Of a stretch of 64,000 bases of DNA, positions 56,076-64,000 are shown one piece after another. The stretch is taken from NCBI GenBank assembly GCA_951394405.1, contig OX596343.1:1612001-1676000 (forward strand), written 5' to 3'. The notes under the pieces are model-generated. The model was not told the origin of the DNA. It saw only the letters and a list, made by a program, of their open reading frames with translations, and made no database searches. Origin of the DNA: Coprinellus micaceus. Its lineage: Eukaryota; Basidiomycota; Agaricomycetes; Agaricales; Psathyrellaceae. The position numbers and the translations under genes are program-made. Within the stretch, counting starts at the first letter, position 1. Each line of letters opens with the position of its first letter.

Positions 56076-59000
56076 ATGCACCCAGCCGCCTTCCTCCCCC
56101 GCCCATCCCAATCCTCGTCCTCACCCATCTCGCCCCTCTCCCCCTCCCCCTCCTCACCCACCGCCTCACCGTCCGCGTCCTCGCCGGCCTCACCAAAATC
56201 CAAGCGACCTCAATCCTCACCAAAGTCCCCCCCATCATCCAAGGGAAGCGGGGGCTTCGCATCCCGCCTCCGCTCCCTAACCAGCTCCGCGGGGTCGTCC
56301 TCTCACCTCCCCGCCCCGCCGCCGTCGTCATCATCGTCCTCGCGGCCTTCAACGTCCAGCACCCCATCGACGTCCACCGTCAAGACCACCGCAGCCAAGT
56401 CGGTGAACCGGCGGAATGGACTGGTGTCGATCGTGCCGTACGGGCCTTCGCATGTGCCCGTTGCGTCGCCGCCGCGGCCTGCGCCGAGTGCGCGTCCGTC
56501 GACGTCGTCGTCGGTTGGGACTGCTATGCCATCTTCCTCCTCCGGCCTCCCCCTTTCATCGACATCCGCTTCTGCTTCCCTTCCACCCGCCTCCTACCAA
56601 TCTTCCTCGACGCACCCCCCACCAAAGAATCCGAATACCACAGGAGGAGGGGAAGACCGCCTCGCGCACTGGATCTCAGAGCAGTGCACGCTCGTCGTTG
56701 AGGAGCACGGGTTCTCTTCTTCTTCCCATTTCAATGGAAGAGACGGGCAGGGGGAGGGAGAGGAGGAGCTGTGGAGTGCGAGTACGTATGTGCCTGTTTC
56801 GATGCGGCGGGGTGGACCTGCTCAGAGTGCGAGTATAGGCGTGGTGGGGAATGGGGTTGGAGGGAGGGAAGGGAATGGAGGTCAGGGTGGGGGACGACCG
56901 AGGTTAGAGGTCGAGACGGTCTTACCCATACCCTCAAGCATCGACCGAGCCCCTGCCGCACACCATCACTCCCACCCAAACCCTCACCCTCAACCTCACC
57001 CTCACCCATCTCACCCTCACTCACACCCTCACCCACACGAAGAGAAAGACGAATGGTACTGGCGCTCCACCCCAGCGTCCACGCCCTCCCCCGTGTCCCT
57101 GACGTCGGAGGAGGAGCATCTCGGGATGCTCGTGCAGGGTATTGCGTACGCATCTACCGGGTTATCTGTGTCGATACCTGAGGGGCGGGAAGAAGAATTG
57201 GAAGGGGGATATGAAGGGTTGGGGAGGGAAGGATATGAAGGAAGAGGGGAAGGAAGAGGGGAAGGAAGAGGGGAAGGAAGAGGGGAAGGGGACCAAGAAG
57301 AGGATGGGGATGATGCGAGGAGCGACTCACCTCTCCTCGGATTCGGAGACTCGCCGCCTGACTCCCCGTCTCCGTCTCCGTCCCCCCGTCGTCGTCACCC
57401 CACAACCTCTCTACAAGAACCAACAACAGCAACATCACACGAAGGTCTAGGTACCGAATATACCGAATATACCGAAGAAGATCGCGAACCCGAAGAGCAA
57501 GACGAAGAGAAACAAAAGACGAGCCACAGACGAAGCAAGAGCTCGGAGGACACGTACGACTTCCCGCGTACGCCTGGGCCGGACGAGTTGTTTTCGCCTT
57601 TGGCTCCGTCGTTTTTGGGCTCCGAAGGTATTTCGTCTTCTCTCTTTGCCTACCCCTCTTTTCGTACATACAACTAACGCCAATCTCAACTCGACGTGCA
57701 GAGTCCGCCGACCACCATCTGAAAGCCCCATCGAAGCACAATGAGCCAACAAGCCCCGCATCACCAAGCGGGAGCACGAAGAGAAGGAGAGACCCCCTCC
57801 TCTTCCCCGGGCGCGGGTACAAACGGGACTTACCGAGCGGGCTCGACGAGGCGCCCCTCCCGAGCGCGCTGAGTTCGAGGTTGGTTTATTCGGCTAGTTC
57901 TAGGTCCCCCAGGTCTGGGAGGGAGTGGAGGGAGGGGAATGCAAAGGCACGTCGTTTTTTGTTATGTTATGTTGAAAGGGGTACGTGCTGATGGTATTTC
58001 GATAGACAACGGTGCAGGTACACACCCCGACACCGAGGAAAGCTTTGAGTACGGCGTCGACGGGGACGGTTGTCCAACATCAACAGCGACAGAGGGACGA
58101 GTTGGCTACGCCTGTTCCGGGGGCGTGTGCGTCCCTCCCTCCGTTGTCTCCGTCTTCTTCGTCCTCCCTCCAAGCTCCACGCCTGGACCCGCACGCAAGG
58201 CAACTCTCCGGTTCCTCATCGGTATCGGTATCCTCGGCTACGACGGCCACCGGGACGAGCCCTACGTCCTCCCCATCGCTCTTCCCCGCGTCGACCGCCT
58301 CCCCCGGCCTTTCCTCGTACTCGAGTATGACGAGCTTGCGCTCTACAGCCGCTGCGCCTCTCGTTGTTGGCCTTGGACTTGGACGATCGAGGGCGGGGAG
58401 CGTGTCGAGTCTTTCGCTTTCTCTCGATCAGGCGAACGGTGGGGTTGGACACGGAGTTGGGGTGAATGGGATGGGCATAGGGGGAGAAAGGGGAATAGGA
58501 GGAGGGGAGAGACAGGGACAGGCGTTGAGTAGGAAACCGAGTCTGGCGAGGAAGCCGAGTTTTGCTTTGTTGAGGGAGGTTAGGGAGGAGGAGGGTTTGG
58601 ATGTGGGGTTTGATATCGCTCAATCTCCCTCGGATGTTGGAGACCAGGAAGAGCAAGAGATCGAGGAACACAACGAGGAACACAACGAGGGATGGAGTGA
58701 GGGGAATGAGGAGAAAGAAGACAAAGAAGCCCGACCCAGAAGCTTCAGCCTAGCATCGACAGTCGCGTCGTACATGACGGCCGGGAGCGGCGTCCTCAGT
58801 CCTACCGAGAGTTCGGAGAGTACGGGTACGGAGGTGTTGAGTTGGGAGACGTTCACCTCTCCCCCTCCCTCTCACACTCAGCCTCATCCTCAGCCTCCCT
58901 CTCACCCTCACCCACACCCTGGTTCGACCTCGGCTTCGAACTCGGCTTCGAACTCGACTTCGTTGCTCCCGGCCGCGTCGATCGTCCCTTCGTCCAAGCC

Positions 59001-62000
59001 CACACCGGCGTCGAGGAACAGGTCGCAGAGCGCGTCGGTTGTGCCCTTGGTGCGGCAGGCGAGGCATTCCCCGAGTGGGAGTGGGGGTGGGGGGACGCAT
59101 GTGCAGGGTGTGATGGGGAGTGTTGGGTATGTACCTGGGCATGGGGCGGGACAGGGGTATCACGGACAGGGGAATGGGGCAAGGCATGGGCACGCGTACT
59201 CGCAGAGCGTATCATACGCTTCGTCCTCATCCCAAGCTTCGTCAAGGCGCGGGTCGGGCGAGACACAGCTTGCGTCGGGTTCGTACGCACCCGTCGTGCC
59301 TGTATCCGCCTCGAGCCCAGTCGCTGGGGGAACAGCACCAGCACAAAGCGGACCAAGCAGAGCGAGTGTAGGCCTCGGGCTCGGCCCGGGCGTCGGCGTG
59401 CGCGTCGTGACGAGGAGTCGGGCGAATAGCGCCGCGGTGCTTAATTCGTATGCGCCGCTTTCGCCTGCGTTGCCTCCTGGCGTACGCACGCCGCCTTACC
59501 ATCCTATGAACGCGACGGCACACCAGCCGTCGCTGCACCATTCGATGTCCCTCTCCGACCTCAGCCTCTCCAACCTCAACCTAAACTCGAGCCCCAACAA
59601 CCCCAACCCGAACTTCAACCTAAGCACCCCCCCGGGGACTGCGGGCCTGTGGAGCGGGTACGCGTCGGTCGCGGGTGTTGTGACGCCCCCTGGGACGGCG
59701 GGGGGGATGGAGAGCGGGATGATGAGTGCGGGGGCCGGGGAGGCGAGGCGGGCGGTGTATATTGTGGATGGGGAGGAGGTGAGTCGGAGGTTGGGGATGC
59801 TTTTGAGGGGGGAGGCTGAGGCTGAGGCTGAGGCTGATGGTGAAGGGGATGGGGGTGAAGAGAAAGAGGATGAAGAAGAAGAGGAAAAGAGGGAACAAGA
59901 GGAGAGAGAGCAAAGGAGGGAGAGGGAGATGGCGGACCCGGTCTTGCCCCTAACGGATTACTTTGCGCCTGGGCGGGGACGTGGGTCGTTGGGTGAAGGT
60001 GAAGGCCTCGGGACGAAAGATGTCGGCGAAGAGAAGGAGACGGATGTGCAAGACGCAAAGAAAGGAGAGCCAGAGCTCGTCCCGACCGTCCCGAACACGC
60101 CGCTCTCGATCTCGAGGAACGCGTCCGCGGGGTTGTTACAGGTTCGTTTTCCCCCTCATTCCACTACCCCATCTACCTACCGACTGATGACTGATAACTG
60201 ACTGACACCCCCCTTCACCATAGATCCACCACACGAAACCGAGCTTTTACGCCTCGCCCTACGCGAGCAGCTCGCAGATCTACCTCGGCCCTGGAGGTGG
60301 GAGTGGGGGAAGCTTCAGCGCGGCGAGCGTCCATTCGAGGGGGAGTAGCGGGGGGTCGGGGTCGAGGGCGTCTGGGTCGAAGGACGGAGGAGGGTCGAAG
60401 GAAGGGTTGAAGGAAGTTAAGGCGGAGAGTGGCAAGAGGACGAGTGATACCCTGGAGCCTAACCCGGTGTTGCTTGCGAGTAGGCGGAACAGCCGGAGTC
60501 CGAGGTCGAGTCTCTTCCCTCCGTCACATGCGGCTTCGCCCTCCTCGGTGCAGTCGTTTTCGAGCGAGGCGTTCACAGGTCCCCCCGAGCATTCGACGCT
60601 CATTGCGCACCACCTCAACTCTGCGTCGAGCAACCTTGACCCCGACCTCCTCCCTTCCCCGCCTATCATCATGACCCGCGCCGAGCTCGACGCGCGGCTG
60701 GGTCCGCCGCCGAAGCGCCCTCCGCCAGCGCCCCCGTTGGATTTTGGGTTGAGTGCGGAGGAGGTTAGGGCGTTGAGAGCGAGGGGCGTGGGTGTGGGCG
60801 CGGGGCCGATGTCTGCTGGGGCTCAACGGAGCCCTGGGTTGGGCGGGGAGGGAGGCAGTGGGTTCAAGTTCCCTATGCGTCCTCAGCCGCCGCCGCCGTT
60901 GGCGAGTGCACCTGTGGTGGCGAGTGAAAGGAGCAGTTACTTTAGCGCGTATCCCCATAGGAGGAGCGAGTCGAGTCGTGGGGGGAGTGTGGATGGGCAT
61001 GGAGTTCAAGGGGATTTGGGTAGTGCGTCGGGGGCAGGGGTGCTGGAGGAGGAGATTAAGGCGATACAGAGGGAGATGGAGGGTGTGCTGTTTGAGAATC
61101 ATAGGAGGAGTATGTCGTTGGATGGGTCGTATTCGGCTCATTCACATTCGCGTTCGATGGAGGGGGGGTTCCGGCATGAGGTGTATGATGAGAGTTATAC
61201 CGTTGACCATGACACTACTCTACATGGGAACGAGGGGCAACGGCTACAAGAAGAGCGGGGAGGGGAGATCACGAAGGGGGAGAGAGCGGAAGAGGAGGAT
61301 GATGGGGGTAGCCCGTACGGAGCGAGTTTTGCGGAGGAGATGGGGATCCGCATGGACCCTTCGAGTCTTCCGGACGAGGGGGAGGATACGATCAAGGGAC
61401 GAGGGAAGGGAGCTGTTCCGTTGCATTTGGCGGCGAGGGGGTATCGGATGTCGAGGCCTCGACCTGGGTCGCAGTTGAGCGTTGTTGTGCCCGAGCGGTA
61501 CGCTACGGAGGACGACACCCAGGCGATGGAACACGAGGAAGGAAAGGTGGATCCGAACAGGTGGAGCGTCGCTTCGTCGATCTTGATCAAAGACTTTCCC
61601 TCTACGCCTACATCCGTCCCTCCGAGCCAACGCTCATCAATCCTCCCCGCGCCGAACCACAAGCACTTCTCTACGACTTCGTCGGTCCAGAGAGCGAGCC
61701 CGAGGTCGAGCGTCCAGGCTCCCAAGCACCTTTCGGCGTCGTCTTCCGTCCCGCCGTCTGCGTATACGTCCTCTGTCCAAGCGTCCGCGTACACTTCTTC
61801 GGTTCCACCCTCTTCTTACGTCAACTCGACATCATCTAGACACGCACCGTCGGCAAGCACCTCCTCTTCTACACCATCCTCCCTCCCACCTCCCGTCTAC
61901 CCTCCAGAAGATTTCTTCGAGAAAGACACGGAAGACATCGATGCGGAGCCCGACCAGCACGTCCTTGCCATGATGGGCGTCGGTGGGGTAGTCGGTGGGA

Positions 62001-63802
62001 TGATCGGCGTGCCCTCCATCACACGTAACGGGTCTACATCGAAAGGGAGTGGGAGCTCATCTCAGGGCCCTTCCCTCCCAAGACGCTCGTTGTCCAAGTG
62101 GCGCAAGAGGGATCGGGGGGAGTCGGCGGCAGGTGTGGCGGGGAACAAGGCGAAGAGTAAGAGCGCGCCGTCGTCGCCTACAAAGCGTCATAGCCGGCCA
62201 GGTACTGCAACCAAGGACCAAGCCCACGTCGACGAGCAGCAACAACAGGGACAGCAAGGGAGAGAAGGCAAGCGTGGCCGCCTCGCGAGCTTCTTTTCGA
62301 GGATTTCCGGGCGGGATGGCTCGCCCGCGTCGTTCCAGAGCGGAAGCTCCAGCTCGCATGCGTCGTCCCTCCCCCTCCTTCGTTCTAGTTCCAGGGCGTC
62401 GAGTTCCAATACCGGTACTGGCGCTGCAGGGAGTGAGCCGGATTTGAGGCACGTTCATGGGGCGTGGGAGGCTTTGCCTGTTGAGAAGACTAGCTCCAGA
62501 GACGAGAAGGAGAGGGAAGCGATCCCACCTGTACCGCCAGTTCCGCCCCTGCATACGCTGCCGAGGATGGCCTCCAGAGGAAGCTTGAGAGGCGTTGCGG
62601 TGCTCAACTCGTCTGCGATGTCGGGTTCGACGCCGCCTACGGCGTACACCCAGCCCAATGGGACGCCGCCGACGTCGTATTTCCAGCCTTCCTTCACCCA
62701 CAGCTCATCCTCGTCGCCACATAGCCATAGCTCAGCTACCTACTCGCCTGTGTTGGGCTCGCCGTTGAATGGTTCTCCGAGGGTATCGTACGTCCCCGCA
62801 CATGCCCCTTCGCATTCTGGGAGCCCCCATGCGAGCTATGCCCCGTCCCCCATCATCTCACCACCGTCGTCATCCTCCATCGCCTACTCCTCCGGGAGCC
62901 CGGCCACAGTTGCGAGCACGCTCAACTCGAGAAGGACGACGATGACTTCTGCCTACCCAGTCCTTGAGTTCCACGACGAAGAGTCTATCCCGCCCACGCC
63001 GAGCAGTATCACGAGCTTTGCGAGCAGCACTGCGTCTTCCCAGATCCTCTTACGGACGAGTCGGAGCGTGAGCAACCTATCGACCGTGGCTGCGAGTCCG
63101 CTGGACGACACCTTCCCTCTGCTTTCACCTGTATCGCCCTCGTTCCCTGCGTCCCCGCCAGCCAAACGCCCCTCGTTCTCCAGCGCGATTAGTCGTGGGT
63201 CGGGTGTGAGCTTGCCGCCTCCCCCAGTCCCACCCAAGGACGAGGGGTATAACCCGAACGAGGACATCCATATGGCGATCCCGAGTGGACATGGGAGGAA
63301 GGAGAGTAAGGGTGCGGTGGCGGGCGGGGTGTATGCCCCCGGGTATGAGTGGCCCCCGTCTGCACCGTTGCCGGCGAGCGCGTTCGTGCCTGACTCGGGC
63401 CTGCAAGCCCCTGGGGTGTCGTTCAAGAGCGGCGAGGATAGGGAGGAGAAAGGACAAGGGGTCCTGGGAAGGTTGAGGTTGAAGTCGAGCCCGAGTCTTG
63501 GGAATTTGCAGGCGGTAAGGGAAAAGGAGAAGGAGAAGGAGAGGACGGGGTTGAGAGGGTTCGCGGCGAGGATAGGGATTGGGAAGACGTGAGTCGATGA
63601 AGAGGAGAAATGGTGGAGAAGGTATGTGTGGATTGCTTTTTGGTTACCATGCGAATTCGTAGCTGACTCTTCGTTCCTTAGAGACCTAAGCTCGACGAGG
63701 ACCACAAAACACCAGCCATACAGCCCCTGCCCGTCGCCCATGCCGCGCCCAAAACCGCCTCCGGAATTACCAAAAGCAAAGCGTACCCTATGCCTAATCT
63801 AA
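56076..63802 (+). CDS. Giant low-complexity (intrinsically disordered) protein, 2472 aa, function unknown
   Basis: Exons: 56076-57627, 57702-57946, 58006-60141, 60224-63588, 63682-63802 (7419 nt, exactly in frame). The protein is dominated by Ser, Pro, Gly and charged tracts: poly-Ser near the N terminus, His-Pro repeats (encoded at 56960-57040), four GEGR-type repeats, Glu-rich segments around 59800-59940, and repeated Ser/Tyr/Pro motifs. Short conserved-looking islands include LAHWISEQCTLVVEE, GMLVQGIAYASTGLSVSIPE, MTRAELDARLGPPPKRPPPA and the C-terminal LRLKSSPSLGNLQAV and LRGFAARIGIGKT. Pro-rich PPPVPPKDEG resembles an SH3-binding site. No catalytic domain or membrane segment is visible. 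Intron 2 begins GCACGT (GC-AG). If intron 4 is not spliced the protein would end at KT with stop at 63590. It could be a scaffold of the cortex or polarity apparatus, but that is a guess. Confidence 0.8.
56960..57040 (+). repeat. His-Pro coding repeat
   Basis: Tandem CACCCTCA-like units inside exon 1 of the large gene encode alternating His-Pro/Ser (HPNPHPQPHPHPSHPHSHP). Confidence 0.85.
57241..57288 (+). repeat. Coding minisatellite, 12-nt unit x4
   Basis: Four consecutive copies of GAAGAGGGGAAG inside exon 1 of the large gene encode repeated Gly-Glu-Gly-Arg. Perfect identity suggests recent slippage and a likely length polymorphism. Confidence 0.9.
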
Positions 63803-64000
63803 TCCATTATTGCATTAACATCACACTCCTTCATTTTTCGTCTCTCTATCTGGAACAAATCAAAAACAAACCAAGTCACTCGTTACTCTCGATAATCCCG
63901 TAATCAGTGGGCAGGGCGCGGTGTGGGAGGCGTGGACCATTCAACACCAAAAGACGTATGGCCAGGCGTTCGATCCTCAAACCATCGTTCATCTCTCGAC
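63803..64000. other. 3' flank of the large gene
   Basis: A/T-richer sequence after the proposed stop, probably 3' UTR. No other feature was seen before the window edge. Confidence 0.5.

Noticed and set aside
1..64000. CRISPR array, rRNA, intact transposon or biosynthetic gene cluster
   Set aside because: None seen: no regularly spaced repeats with unique spacers, no rRNA signature, no transposase or reverse transcriptase motif, and the lone P450 has no partner biosynthetic enzymes nearby.

Overview
This is nuclear DNA of a filamentous basidiomycete, most likely a plant-litter or wood-decaying Agaricomycete. The genes are rich in 40-70 nt introns. Secreted proteins carry fungal cellulose-binding modules (CBM1). 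There is a CBM1-tailed AA9 lytic polysaccharide monooxygenase, a fungal-type cytochrome P450, an intronless F-box/LRR-like gene, and an intron-containing tRNA-Leu. For most genes I rebuilt the exon structure by hand. In-frame exon sums (446, 305, 380, 1288, 378, 308, 505, 285, 520 and 2472 aa) support those models.

Layout. 1-21.7 kb is a minus-strand block: two tandem DUF1996-CBM1 secreted-protein genes (the first runs off the left edge), a Hem25/SLC25A38-type mitochondrial glycine carrier, a signal-peptide-bearing Dcr2-like metallophosphoesterase, a large two-RRM RNA-binding protein, the AA9 LPMO, an F-box protein and tRNA-Leu(AAG). 22.9-32.1 kb is a plus-strand membrane-protein cluster: two intact DUF1275 genes and a bestrophin, with a truncated third DUF1275 copy inside a degenerate segmental duplication. 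32-35 kb is non-coding with a degenerate repeat. 35.2-38 kb holds a multi-pass membrane protein of unknown function, possibly frameshifted. 39.5-41.6 kb holds an intact P450. 41.6-56 kb has no gene I can support and contains a roughly 1.4 kb non-coding tandem duplication. 56-63.8 kb is one plus-strand gene for a 2472-aa, almost wholly low-complexity protein.

How the genes may work together. The two DUF1996-CBM1 proteins and the LPMO are all predicted to be secreted and cellulose-targeted, and so fit extracellular plant cell-wall attack. The DUF1996 pair shares an exact 16-nt upstream motif, which suggests co-regulation. The DUF1275/bestrophin group looks like locally duplicated membrane genes. 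I see no operon-like system, CRISPR array or intact transposon. The least ordinary items are the segmental duplication with its exon remnant, the non-coding tandem duplication, a dispersed GGGCGCYTAW motif, non-canonical GC-AG introns where a paralog has GT-AG, and the giant disordered protein.
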